Notes: generated by a model from the letters alone, not told the origin. Shown: positions 7,288-15,333, counted from the stretch's first letter. The stretch is 64,000 nucleotides of DNA from Armatimonadota bacterium (GCA_031459855.1 JAVKHP010000001.1:1951906-2015905); one strand, 5' to 3'. Numbers and translations are program-made.

Positions 7288-7766
7288 AGCGTACGATCTG
7301 GGATGAGGTAAGGAGAGTCTTCAGTCTCGTCGAGTGGATATACAACTTGGTCAATGTCCTGACCAGTTTGTCGATGATCACGCTCCTCCCTTTCACCCTT
7401 ACGACTTCGCGAACGCTGCGGATTTACATAGTGTCGTTCGGTCTGTTGGGCGGCGCGCTCGGTTACTTGTTCACGGTCACGGCATGGGCAGGGAAAGGGA
7501 AGAAGCGTTGCCTCGAACAGCGTAAGAAATTCATAGTCCTCGCTCTCTTATCGCTTTTTTTCTACGCCTGCATGCTGATTGTGTTGGGTCCGGAACCCGC
7601 GGCTCGATACGCTTTCTTCGCGGCCATAAGGGAATTCCTCATGAAGGTAATGCTTCTTGCCAATCTGCTTACTGGGGTTGGTGCGGCATTGACAGTTTAC
7701 TTTCTGGTCAGCGTGATAACCATCTCTTCTAGCAAACTGGCCACGACTCCGAAGTCTAGAGACTGA
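7284..7766 (+). CDS. Small integral membrane protein, unknown
   Basis: The 160-residue product has about four predicted transmembrane helices, at residues about 20-40, 48-70, 83-103 and 118-145. Basic stretches lie between them (GKGKKRCLEQRKK), so that loop is probably cytoplasmic. The ATG overlaps the TGA of the secreted-protein gene. Its low-complexity hydrophobic composition gives no family hint. The tight coupling implies a shared function with the upstream secreted product. Confidence 0.55.
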   Translation: MKRTIWDEVRRVFSLVEWIYNLVNVLTSLSMITLLPFTLTTSRTLRIYIVSFGLLGGALGYLFTVTAWAGKGKKRCLEQRKKFIVLALLSLFFYACMLIVLGPEPAARYAFFAAIREFLMKVMLLANLLTGVGAALTVYFLVSVITISSSKLATTPKSRD

Positions 7767-7994
7767 GGCACAGGTGTGAGGCGCAGCCGAAGCGGTGCCG
7801 CCCGGTACTCGGTAGACCGCTAGTTTCACGGATTTTGTTGTCGTTTTTCGCCCTCAGGAACAGGAGCGAGACGGCACCTGCTGTAAGTAGCCGCTGAAAC
7901 GCCTCAGCCGAGCGGGAGGCGATGCCCGGTCGGGTTCAAGCCGCGAGCCGCAGTGCTCGCAATACCGCCTTTCGGGTGACGAGAAACTACCGCA

Positions 7995-9572
7995 CTACGT
8001 ACGCTGAACCATGCCGGCTTCCCCCCAACCATCTCGTGTTTCGACAGCTCTTCGCAGCGCCTCCCAGTGCCTGGGATGCGGCACGTACAAGCCACGCCGG
8101 ATCAGGGACGCATACCGCAGGGAGATCCCTGCTGCACGGACGATGCGCTCTAAGGGCACGGAGCGCAGCAGGGGCAGGATCTCCCGCCGGAACACCTCAG
8201 GGTCTGGGCGAGGGTGGGTCTCGTCCCACGCCCGCGCTTCCCGACGGCGCCGGCGCAAGGCTTCAGCCCGGCGGCGCGCGGCCTGCCCGCCATGCGAGGG
8301 ATCGACGCCCGTGCGGCGCCGCCGCGCAAACTCCCGCAGGCCGGCGGCCACGATGCGCTCTGTCTTGTCCTGCTTTCCGCAGTCGTCACAGAACATCCGG
8401 CCCCGCGCCTCCAGCACCACGCCACACCTGACGCAGACCGTGTACTCCAGCCCCGGAAGCGCAGGGGCGTTCGGCGCAGCCTTGCGTATGCCCTCCCGGC
8501 CGGCACTCCGGTTCGCCTGGGTGAGCGGGGTCGGCAGCCGCCGGCGGCTGCCTGCGGTCTCGGCCAGCAGCGCGGCCACCCGCTCGGCCCAGGGCGCCAC
8601 CGCCTGCGCCCACCGCGGCGAGGTCGCAAGCAGCGCCCGGCTTAGGGGCAGCAGCACCCGCACCTGGCCCCGGCTTACCTCCTGGAAGTCCCGGGCGCTG
8701 AACACCCTGGTCCGCAGCAGGTCGAGCACAAAGGCGTCTACTGCCGGCCGCACCGGCTCCATGAGGTCCAGGCTTAGCGACGCCCGGGCGGGCTGGTCGG
8801 CGTGCAGGATCCCTAGCCCTGGGTCCAGCCCCACGGCCTGGCAGGCGATGGTGGCCTCGGCTTCCAGCAGCGCGTAAAGGAGGTTCAACAGGGCATGGGC
8901 GGGGGTGGCCGCAAGCCTGGGGGAGCCAGTGATGGGGGAGATGCGGGGCCCCACAGTCTTCCAGTGCTCCGGCACTCGCCGGGCATCTGCCGTGGCCCAG
9001 CGCACCGGCAGCGGCCTCCAGGCCTCCCAGTAGAGAGTGCCGGCCCTGGCCTCGACCAGCCGCAGCCGCTCCAGGGTGTCCGCCCGGTGCAACACGTCCA
9101 GCTGCTCCCGGACGGCCCGTTGGGCGTCGGGGTTAGGAAGCTGCGCCAGCACGTCGGCCTGGGCCGCCAGCTTGGCGCTCAAGAGCTCGCGGGTGATCCG
9201 CACCCCGGCCTCGGTGCTGGGTGCCAGGGCCTGGGCCCGGCGCAGCCGGGCATCGTCCAGGCCCCGGGGGCCGCTGGAGAGCAGCACCGTGCCGTCCAGG
9301 TGCACGCAGATAAGCCCGGCGCCCACATCATGCAGCCACCGGAGGGCTTCCAGGGTCATGGTCCCACCGCGCCCGAACAGGACCAGCCGCTGCAGGCCGG
9401 CGGTCGCCCGGTGAAATCGTGCGGTGCGCCGCTCGTCACACCACCCGTCCTCGCAGACGAGGTGCCGGCGCCTCGTAAAGACCCGGAGGCCGTAGCCTGA
9501 GAGGACCAGGACCCCATTGCGGGGCGTGGGGGGTGCGGTGGGCTGCGCCCTGTGGTATGCTCCTGCTGGCAT
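7995..9572 (-). CDS. Solo Cas1 integrase with C-terminal zinc ribbon and HTH (casposase-like)
   Basis: The 525-residue product starts at ATG 9572 with a strong AGGAGGTGG site 6 bases upstream. Residues about 18-340 are a complete Cas1: a beta-rich N-terminal domain (NGVLVLSGYGLRV), then the catalytic helical domain with E174 (VEARAGTLYW), H257 (GLGILHAD) and D269 (LSLDLMEP), all three catalytic residues present. A zinc ribbon follows (C380/C383 and C395/C398), then an Arg-rich linker and an HTH near residues 470-510. No Cas2, other cas gene or repeat array is nearby. Casposases also carry C-terminal HTH domains, and this gene lies inside inverted repeats with a 14-bp target duplication. It is therefore the best candidate for the element's integrase. 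It is the second gene of a minus-strand pair with the 217-residue HTH protein. Confidence 0.88.
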   Translation of the reverse strand: MPAGAYHRAQPTAPPTPRNGVLVLSGYGLRVFTRRRHLVCEDGWCDERRTARFHRATAGLQRLVLFGRGGTMTLEALRWLHDVGAGLICVHLDGTVLLSSGPRGLDDARLRRAQALAPSTEAGVRITRELLSAKLAAQADVLAQLPNPDAQRAVREQLDVLHRADTLERLRLVEARAGTLYWEAWRPLPVRWATADARRVPEHWKTVGPRISPITGSPRLAATPAHALLNLLYALLEAEATIACQAVGLDPGLGILHADQPARASLSLDLMEPVRPAVDAFVLDLLRTRVFSARDFQEVSRGQVRVLLPLSRALLATSPRWAQAVAPWAERVAALLAETAGSRRRLPTPLTQANRSAGREGIRKAAPNAPALPGLEYTVCVRCGVVLEARGRMFCDDCGKQDKTERIVAAGLREFARRRRTGVDPSHGGQAARRRAEALRRRRREARAWDETHPRPDPEVFRREILPLLRSVPLERIVRAAGISLRYASLIRRGLYVPHPRHWEALRRAVETRDGWGEAGMVQRT

Positions 9573-9643
9573 GCAGGACCACCTCCTGTGTGCCGGGGTG
9601 CCCGCGCCTTCCTGGGCTGCCACGCTGTGGAGGCGCGGGCTTC

Positions 9644-10297
9644 CTACTTGGTACTGCTTTCGTGTCTCCTCCCGGTCTTTCTCGCGCTGTCTTTGCGTTT
9701 CCGTGCAAGCCATAGCACGAACAGGATAAGCAGGCGCTCCTCGGAAGGAATCCCCTGAAGCTTCTGCTCCCATTGCGGGAGGCCCATGATTTGGGACAGC
9801 GACAGGCGCAGCAAACCGAACTCCTCATTACCCACATCATGTGGCTCAGCATCTTTGAGCAGGCCGCGCCACCTCCGCACATTCAGCGGCCACGCGATGT
9901 CCGACCAACGGCGGCCGGTCTGTTGTATCGCTCGCGTACCTGCCTGCTCCTGGGCGTACCGCGCGGCCTCATCCAACGCTTGCGCGATCATCCTAAGCTT
10001 CCGTCTCGGCTGCTTGCGGTTCATCTCTCCGGACAGGCGGCGTAGAGCCCTCAGCGCCTGGCCCGAGGTAATTCCCAAGTTGGCAATGTACAGTCGCAGC
10101 ACCCTCCTGGCGAGCGATCGAATCCCTTGCTTTGCGAGGTCGTGCGCGTACTTCACCAGCGTTATGGAGTCATCGGGATACTGTCCTTCCACCGGCTCCG
10201 GGACGATCCCAGCCTTCCGAAACAGCTGAAGCTGGTACCAGGAAGTTGGGTACCCTTCCTCGGCTAGGCGTCTGAGAAGCGCGGATTGGCTAAGCAT
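9644..10297 (-). CDS. HTH protein co-transcribed with Cas1
   Basis: The product is about 217 residues from ATG 10297; a TTG at 10360 would give 238. The N-terminus (LSQSALLRRLAEEGYPTSW, then FRKAGIVPEPVEG) reads like a MerR-type winged HTH. The remainder is helical and basic, with many Arg and Leu, and ends in a Lys/Arg-rich tail. It ends 71 bases before the cas1 start on the same strand, so the two probably form one operon. A role as regulator or as accessory DNA-binding subunit of the integrase is inferred from position only. I know no exact family. Confidence 0.6.
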   Translation of the reverse strand: MLSQSALLRRLAEEGYPTSWYQLQLFRKAGIVPEPVEGQYPDDSITLVKYAHDLAKQGIRSLARRVLRLYIANLGITSGQALRALRRLSGEMNRKQPRRKLRMIAQALDEAARYAQEQAGTRAIQQTGRRWSDIAWPLNVRRWRGLLKDAEPHDVGNEEFGLLRLSLSQIMGLPQWEQKLQGIPSEERLLILFVLWLARKRKDSARKTGRRHESSTK

Positions 10298-10444
10298 CCC
10301 GAGCCAGCGGTAGGTAACAAACCTACAAACAATTCTGCCAGCATGTGTGGAATTCGTCAAGGTCTGAGACTAGTGTGGGGCCGTAGCGTGGCTATACGAT
10401 ATCCACAGACCGTCGGGTCCGTGCGCCGCCAGACGGTCAGCCGC

Positions 10445-10524
10445 GCGAGGCCAAGCCTGGCTAGGCCCGGCGCGGCGAAGCGAGGCGAGGCGAGGCATGG
10501 CACGGTCTGGCACGGCACGGCGTG
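10445..10524 (+). repeat. Degenerate pentamer repeat (GCNNG)16
   Basis: About sixteen consecutive 5-bp units fit GCNNG (for example GCCTG, GCTAG, GCGAG three times, GCATG, GCACG), with one GTCTG and a few GCNNA units. It lies in the 308-bp region between the divergent cas1/HTH operon and the replication-like operon. The strict 5-bp phase suggests an iteron-like binding array or an expanded microsatellite. Nothing else was recognised in that gap. Confidence 0.6.
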
Positions 10525-10606
10525 CTGGGTGGGGCCACGGGGCCGAGCGCCTCGTGGCCCGCATTCTTCTTTGGGGTGCGTACGACTACAAGGGGAGGTG
10601 AGACGA

Positions 10607-10930
10607 GTGACACTCACCGCAGAACGGGTACACCGCAGAGCGCAGTTCGCGGAGAGCCAGGGTGGATCGTTGACCTTCCGTAGGCGCCGAGTCGACGCGG
10701 CATTCCTTCGGGCGTTGTTGGAGCGAGCAGGTGATGCCACGTGGCTGTGTAGTGGAGGGGTCTACCTGCACGAGGACGCCAGCCGCGTGGCGTGGGCGTT
10801 GCGTCGATGGTTCAAGGTGAACCGGCCCGACATGCGCTTGTCGGTCCGGTTGGAACCCGTAGACGGTGGCTGGCGTCTATGGGCGTGCGTGCAGCCTCGC
10901 ACACCTGGGCACCCCGAGGATCAGCCATGA
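10607..10930 (+). CDS. Small basic protein at head of the replication-like operon
   Basis: The 107-residue product starts from GTG 10607, with AGGGGAGGTGAG a few bases upstream fixing the start. It is Arg-rich with an alpha/beta pattern (FLRALLERAGDATWLCSGGVYLH, in two parts) and a C-terminal strand pair. The family is not recognised. Its stop overlaps the ParB-like start (ATGA), so it is translationally coupled to it. A DNA-binding or partition-accessory role would fit but is not shown. Confidence 0.5.
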   Translation: MTLTAERVHRRAQFAESQGGSLTFRRRRVDAAFLRALLERAGDATWLCSGGVYLHEDASRVAWALRRWFKVNRPDMRLSVRLEPVDGGWRLWACVQPRTPGHPEDQP

Positions 10931-11643
10931 GCGACGGGAACGTCGTTGAGGTTCGGGTAGATCACCTCGTGGTGGACCCGACCGTGCAACCCCGTATGCG
11001 CGGCGTCACGCAGCAGCACGTGGCGCTCCTGCACGAAGGGCTGGCTGCAGGAACGCTGCCGCCTATCACGGTTACGCCACGACGGGATGGGCAGTTCGTC
11101 GTGATTGACGGCGCACACCGGCTTGAGGCCTACCGCAAAGCCGGCGTGAAGACCGTGCCTGCGCGCGTCGTAGAAGCTGCGGGCTACTGGGAGGCGTTCT
11201 GTGCCAACCGCGACCACGGCCTGCCGCTGACCATCGAAGACCGCAAGCGCGCGGCAGTCTGGCTCAAGCAGCATCGTCCCGAGCTCAGCGTCCGGGCGAT
11301 TGCGAAGGAGGTCGGCCTCGCCGTGAGCACCGTCCAGGGCGCGCTCTGCCAGCGCCGGCGGATCCAGCGCGGCGGTGGTCTGGCCGTACAGCGACCAGAC
11401 CCGTGGCGGCGTTTCCTGCGGGCACTGGCGCAGCTCTACGAGCGCCGCGGCGACGACCCGCGCTTCGTGGACAGCCTCGCGCAGGACCTCGTGGATCTGG
11501 TGGAGGGCACCTCCGACCCCGGCTTGGTGTGGGATGCGCTCCTCGACTTCGTTGCAGCCGTGGAGCGGGCCTGGGAGTTGACCGAGCATCTCTATCCGGA
11601 GGAGGGCACGAACAACACGCCCCGGGCGTCGTCCCGGGGCTGA
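10927..11643 (+). CDS. ParB/Srx-fold protein
   Basis: The 238-residue protein has a ParB N-terminal (ParB/sulfiredoxin-like) domain at residues about 7-90. It includes DPTVQPR and VIDGAHRLEAYRKAG, the family's phosphate-binding GxHR-type signature. An HTH follows at about 110-140 (SVRAIAKEVGLAVSTVQGAL). Chromosomal ParB is a CTP-dependent partition clamp, while element-borne relatives act in partition or regulation. There is no ParA next to it. It heads a cluster with two deoxyribosyltransferase-fold proteins and a helicase, a plasmid- or phage-like replication module. Its stop lies just after a strong hairpin at 11619-11640. Confidence 0.82.
   Translation: MSDGNVVEVRVDHLVVDPTVQPRMRGVTQQHVALLHEGLAAGTLPPITVTPRRDGQFVVIDGAHRLEAYRKAGVKTVPARVVEAAGYWEAFCANRDHGLPLTIEDRKRAAVWLKQHRPELSVRAIAKEVGLAVSTVQGALCQRRRIQRGGGLAVQRPDPWRRFLRALAQLYERRGDDPRFVDSLAQDLVDLVEGTSDPGLVWDALLDFVAAVERAWELTEHLYPEEGTNNTPRASSRG
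11619..11640 (+). promoter_or_regulatory. Intercistronic hairpin at the ParB-like stop codon
   Basis: GCCCCGGG and CCCGGGGC form a perfect 8-bp stem around a 6-base loop, ending one base before the TGA. No T-run follows, so it is not a terminator. It may stabilise upstream mRNA or limit coupling to the next gene. Confidence 0.5.
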
Positions 11644-11658
11644 TGAGAGGACCGTGCC

Positions 11659-12108
11659 GTGGTATCTCAATTACATTCTCCACGTACACCCCATCGCACG
11701 TCAAGAGCCCTCCGGGGGCTTCGCGGCCAGGTCGTCTACCTAGCCTCCGCGGTCGCGTTGTACCGCACGCGCCACTACGACCGGGCCGAGCAGCTGCTGC
11801 GCGAACTTGGCGCTGGCCTCGTGATTTCCGCGCGCGAGCGTTTCCCGAACCACGGCGCCTGGCTGCGGGATTTTCCCCAGGTCCTCTCCCAGGTGAACGC
11901 CGTCGTGGTCGCGTTGGGACCCGACCGCATCGTCGGCGCGGGCGTCGTGCGGGAGGTCGTGGAAGCGACAGCGCACGGGCTCCCGGTGCACTTCCTGACG
12001 CCGGACGGGACGTTTCGGACGCTGCGCGGTGCGCACCTGGTGGTCTTACACGGCGTCAGCCTCCGCCGGTTCGCCCGCGTGGAGTTCCCGGCCGGGAGAG
12101 AGGCGTAA
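11659..12108 (+). CDS. Deoxyribosyltransferase-fold protein (DUF4406-like), copy 1
   Basis: The 149-residue product starts from GTG 11659. The core VVYLASAVALYRTRHYDRAE, then VNAVVVALGPDRIVGAGVVREVVEA, shows the Rossmann-like pattern of nucleoside 2-deoxyribosyltransferase/DUF4406 proteins: an N-terminal strand, a distant carboxylate, and a hydrophobic strand followed by a small-residue turn and helix. Such proteins are common in phages and may act on modified nucleotides or NAD-like ligands. It is paralogous to the next gene, which overlaps it by a TAATG stop-start. The catalytic Glu position (REVVEA) is kept. Substrate unknown. Confidence 0.6.
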   Translation: MVSQLHSPRTPHRTSRALRGLRGQVVYLASAVALYRTRHYDRAEQLLRELGAGLVISARERFPNHGAWLRDFPQVLSQVNAVVVALGPDRIVGAGVVREVVEATAHGLPVHFLTPDGTFRTLRGAHLVVLHGVSLRRFARVEFPAGREA

Positions 12109-12527
12109 TGCGCCGCGTGTATCTCGCCGCACCCTGCGCAGAGTACGCGCCGGACGTCTACCGACGCGTCACCGACATCTTCCGGCGGCGTGGCGCCGAG
12201 GTCGTCTCCAGCCGCGACCTCTTCCCAACGCCCGCCGCATGGCAGCGCGGGTGGCGGCAGGCGTTGGACGGGTGCACGGACCTGCTGGTGCTGCTTGGGC
12301 CCCAGCGTGTGCTCGGGGCCGGCTCGCTGTTGGAGGTCGTCGAGGCGCGCGCCGCTGGCAAGGGCATCTGGTTCGCCCAGCCCACCGGTGCGATTCGCCC
12401 GCTGCCCGGCGTTTGGCTGCAGTTTCTCCCGGGTCGGTCCCGAGTGCGGGTTGCCCAAGTCAACTTTGAGCCACGTCGCAACAGGCAGCCGCCCCGGAAA
12501 CCCGGGGCGGCCGAAGGAGGAAGCTGA
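12108..12527 (+). CDS. Deoxyribosyltransferase-fold protein (DUF4406-like), copy 2
   Basis: The 139-residue product starts at ATG 12108, overlapping the previous stop. MRRVYLAAPCAEYAPDVYRR at the N-terminus and DLLVLLGPQRVLGAGSLLEV in the middle match the fold of the preceding gene, with which it aligns throughout. The C-terminus is basic and overlaps a GC-rich hairpin. Having two adjacent diverged copies suggests a heterodimer or a recent duplication. The family's usual role is N-glycosidic bond chemistry on nucleotides; here the substrate is unknown. Confidence 0.6.
   Translation: MRRVYLAAPCAEYAPDVYRRVTDIFRRRGAEVVSSRDLFPTPAAWQRGWRQALDGCTDLLVLLGPQRVLGAGSLLEVVEARAAGKGIWFAQPTGAIRPLPGVWLQFLPGRSRVRVAQVNFEPRRNRQPPRKPGAAEGGS
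12488..12511 (+). promoter_or_regulatory. Intercistronic hairpin before the helicase gene
   Basis: A 10-bp GC stem (GCCGCCCCGG paired with CCGGGGCGGC) closes a four-base loop. It lies at the end of the DUF4406-like copy 2 and 5 bases before the GGAGG site of the helicase gene. There is no T-run. It may affect helicase translation. Confidence 0.5.
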
Positions 12528-12529
12528 CC

Positions 12530-13906
12530 GTGAGCCAGGTACTCACGCTTCGATCTCGTTCTACCACACGCAAGCCTACTGTGTATCTTTCCGCCACTCA
12601 GGACCCGGCGCTGCGTGAACACGAGGTCCTCCAGGCGCTCAGCCGCCTGCGTCCCCCGCAGGTGTTCGTGCGCGGCGGCCGCCTCGTGCGGGTTGTGGCG
12701 ACGACGCACGGTGCGCAGCTCGACGAGCTCGACGAGGCCGCGTTGAGTGGGATATTGCAGCGCAGCGTGACGTTCGTCCGCGTTGATCGCCACCGGGTCA
12801 CGTATGCGTACCCACCCCGCGAGCTCGTGCGCATGATCCTGCGCCGGGGCTCCTGGCCGCTGCCGGACTTGGTGGGCATCGTGCGCTGCCCGGTGGTGCG
12901 GCCTGATGGCATCATCGTGCTGCGCGAGGGGTACGATCCGGCTACTTGCTTGTACTACGCGGCTGGCGACCTTGACGTGCCGTGCCCCCCGGATGACCCC
13001 ACGCCCCACGACGTTGACCGCGCACGGCAGCTGTTGCTGGAAGAGCTGCTTGGCGACTTCCCCTTCGCCGACGACGCCAGCCGTGCCAACGCCCTGGCGC
13101 TGCTGCTGTCCCCGCTGCTGCGCTTCGCCGTCGCAGGATCCACGCCGCTCTTCCTCGTCAGCAAGCCCACGCCGGGAACAGGGGCGACGCTGCTTGCCCG
13201 CGCCGCCGCGCTCATCGCAACGGGGCACGACGCAGTCACCAACCCGCCCGAGAGCGAGGAGGAAGCCCGCAAGCTCATCACGAGCGTCCTGCTGGAGGGC
13301 CGCCAGGTGGTCGTGCTGGACGACGTCGGCAGCCTGAAGCTGCGCGCGCTGAGCCACCTGGTCACGACGAAACGGTGGAGTGCGCGGCTGTTGGGTACGA
13401 ACCGGGTCTGCGAACTGTTACAATCTGCGACCTGGATCGCCACGGGGAACAACGTGCAGCTTGGCGCCGACCTGGCGCGCCGTGTGGTCTGGATTCGGCT
13501 GGACGCGAAGCACTACCGCCCCTGGGAGCGCAGTGGGTTTCGGCATCCCGACCTATTGCGCTGGGTTCGCGAGCATCGCGGGGAGCTGATCTGGGCTCTG
13601 CTGGTCCTCTGCCGCGCCTGGTGGGCAGCAGGCTGCCCGGAAGCAGAGGTACCCACGATGGGCGGGTTCGAGGCCTGGGCCCGCCTTGTAGGGTCGATCC
13701 TGCACCACGCCGGCATTGAGGGGTTCCTCGCCAACCGCCAACAGCTTTACGACCTTGATCAGGAACACGCCGGCTGGTTCGAGTTTTTTGTAGTCTTGCA
13801 GGAACGAGCGCCTGCGCGAGGGTGGCGGAGGCCGTGCGCACGGAGCTGCTGGAGCTCGAAGACCTGCGCTCGCTACTTCGGGATCATCCGAACAAAGTGG
13901 CCCTGA
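12530..13906 (+). CDS. AAA+/SF3-like replicative helicase of a mobile element
   Basis: The frame of 458 codons starts at GTG 12530 after a clear AAGGAGGAAG site. The C-terminal half is an AAA+-type ATPase: a Walker A-like KPTPGTGATLL near residue 221, Walker B VVVLDDVG near 263, and a sensor-1 type ATGNN near 306. An Arg-rich region follows (DLARRVVWIRLD). The Walker lysine position reads Ala, which is unusual and may weaken ATP use. The last 40 residues (after FEFFVVLQ) look out of frame. A T6 run at 13784-13789 allows a -1 shift into the next HTH frame. It probably drives replication of the element, taking the place of the casposon polymerase. Confidence 0.65.
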   Translation: MSQVLTLRSRSTTRKPTVYLSATQDPALREHEVLQALSRLRPPQVFVRGGRLVRVVATTHGAQLDELDEAALSGILQRSVTFVRVDRHRVTYAYPPRELVRMILRRGSWPLPDLVGIVRCPVVRPDGIIVLREGYDPATCLYYAAGDLDVPCPPDDPTPHDVDRARQLLLEELLGDFPFADDASRANALALLLSPLLRFAVAGSTPLFLVSKPTPGTGATLLARAAALIATGHDAVTNPPESEEEARKLITSVLLEGRQVVVLDDVGSLKLRALSHLVTTKRWSARLLGTNRVCELLQSATWIATGNNVQLGADLARRVVWIRLDAKHYRPWERSGFRHPDLLRWVREHRGELIWALLVLCRAWWAAGCPEAEVPTMGGFEAWARLVGSILHHAGIEGFLANRQQLYDLDQEHAGWFEFFVVLQERAPARGWRRPCARSCWSSKTCARYFGIIRTKWP

Positions 13907-14124
13907 GCCGCCAATGCCGCGTGAGCCGGCAAAACATCTACCGCATCATCTCCGGGGACCGCACCCCGTCCGAGGCCCTCCGCGCCCGCCTCCGGGCCAC
14001 CCTCGCATCGAACACCACCGAACAGTCAAGCCCACCCCGAGGTGGCACATGGGGTGCGGAGTCCAATGGACGGGTTGCCGCCAGAGGCGGGCGCGAAGGA
14101 TCCGTGAGTGAGATGGGACGTTAG
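13822..14124 (+). CDS. XRE-like HTH protein or C-terminal extension of the helicase
   Basis: The 100-residue frame starts from GTG 13822 and overlaps the helicase frame by 85 bases. HPNKVALSRQCRVSRQNIYR, then IISGDRTPSEALRARL, is a lambda-Cro/XRE-type helix-turn-helix. The tail is low-complexity. It may be translated on its own, or it may be the natural C-terminus of the helicase reached by a -1 shift at the T6 run 13784-13789. The latter would also explain the poor-quality helicase tail. Confidence 0.5.
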   Translation: MAEAVRTELLELEDLRSLLRDHPNKVALSRQCRVSRQNIYRIISGDRTPSEALRARLRATLASNTTEQSSPPRGGTWGAESNGRVAARGGREGSVSEMGR

Positions 14125-14297
14125 GCTGATCAGCAGTGTAGTATACTGTCAAAAAATAAGGGGTGAGCAGTCTGGCGGAGACCAAAACCGGTTGGGCGGT
14201 TCCGGTCGATGAGTCACCGGGCCCCGGGGATGTTAGGCCGACGCAGGTGGGGTGTTAGGTCGGTACAAAATGAGTTCGGCAGCAGGGTGATGCGGCC

Positions 14298-15242
14298 ATG
14301 AGGACACAGTTTCTCGCAAATGGCCTTTGGCGCCGGTTGTCCTCGATGGCCAAGCGCACCAAGGGCCAAGTCGCTGTGCCATACTTCGGGACCGGCGGGG
14401 CGGATCTGCTTCCGCTTCGGCGCGGAAGCCTGCTTGTTGTGCGATTTGACACCGAGGCGATAAAGACCGGGCAGACGAACCCTTCCGAAATCATTCGACT
14501 ACTCAACCGCGGGGTCGAGGTTCACGCCTGTCGCAACCTCCATGCGAAGGTGTTCGTTTTTGGAGACACGGCGGTGATCGCCTCCTCAAACGTGTCTCGC
14601 TCCGCTGCGAATCACCTGATCGAAGCCGGGCTTGCGACCTCCTCGCCGGCTCTCGTCAGCGCGTCACGCCGATTCGTTGAATCCTTGCGAGGTGACCCGA
14701 TCGGATTGGAGTTCGCTCGGAGGATGAAGAAGCTATACCGTCCGCCTCGTGGCGGGCGGATCCAGCGTGGTGCTGGTCCAACTGCAGGTGCACCGCTTCA
14801 CTCCCGGATGTGGGCCGTTCCCCTCGTGCGCGGCTCCTTCGAAGAGGAGGATCGCCTCCAGCGAGATGAGGCGCGTGAAGCAGCTAAGCGTAGGCGCGAA
14901 AACCCGCGAGCCACCAGGATCGAGGACTTCCTATGGACAGGCGACAGTTTCCTGGACAGGCTCCACCTCGGCCACCGCGTCGTCATGGTCACTGATGAGG
15001 CCAACGGCAAGCGCATGGTGTCGCCGCCCGGCCGCGTTCTCGCCATCAGGAAGTACCGTGTTCGGAACCAGTCTCGTGCCATCATCGCCCTTGAAGTACC
15101 GAAAGACGCACGCAACCGCAGCATCCAGCGTGTCGTCCGATCCATTGGTCCAACGGCCAGGATACTGAGGAAGCTCGCTTCACCGCGCGAGATCCGAGAT
15201 GGAATGCTGGCCATGTCGCTGGCAAGGATGTGGTCATCGTGA
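14298..15242 (+). CDS. PLD-superfamily nuclease-like protein
   Basis: The 314-residue product has one HxK(x4)D-type catalytic motif, NLHAKVFVFGD, near residue 80, followed by IASSNVSRSA, the Asn/Ser part of the phospholipase D signature. One motif per chain implies an active dimer, as in the Nuc/BfiI restriction-enzyme branch of the family. The C-terminal half is basic and probably binds nucleic acid. As cargo of a mobile element it could be a restriction or defence nuclease or a DNA-processing factor. It is followed at about 90 bases by two small genes. There is no strong ribosome site, so the start is tentative. Confidence 0.7.
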   Translation: MRTQFLANGLWRRLSSMAKRTKGQVAVPYFGTGGADLLPLRRGSLLVVRFDTEAIKTGQTNPSEIIRLLNRGVEVHACRNLHAKVFVFGDTAVIASSNVSRSAANHLIEAGLATSSPALVSASRRFVESLRGDPIGLEFARRMKKLYRPPRGGRIQRGAGPTAGAPLHSRMWAVPLVRGSFEEEDRLQRDEAREAAKRRRENPRATRIEDFLWTGDSFLDRLHLGHRVVMVTDEANGKRMVSPPGRVLAIRKYRVRNQSRAIIALEVPKDARNRSIQRVVRSIGPTARILRKLASPREIRDGMLAMSLARMWSS

Positions 15243-15333
15243 AAAGTCGTACCGAACATGCCGCTTCAGCGGACGGGGCGCTCGCGTTGCTCGCGCTCCC
15301 GCCGCTGAGCAACTGGAGCAGGGGGGAGAGAAA

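Noticed and set aside
14125-14297. Three GTTAGG-type short motifs and a TATACT box before the PLD gene
   Set aside because: Too short and irregular to call an operator or attachment site; only a weak promoter is possible.
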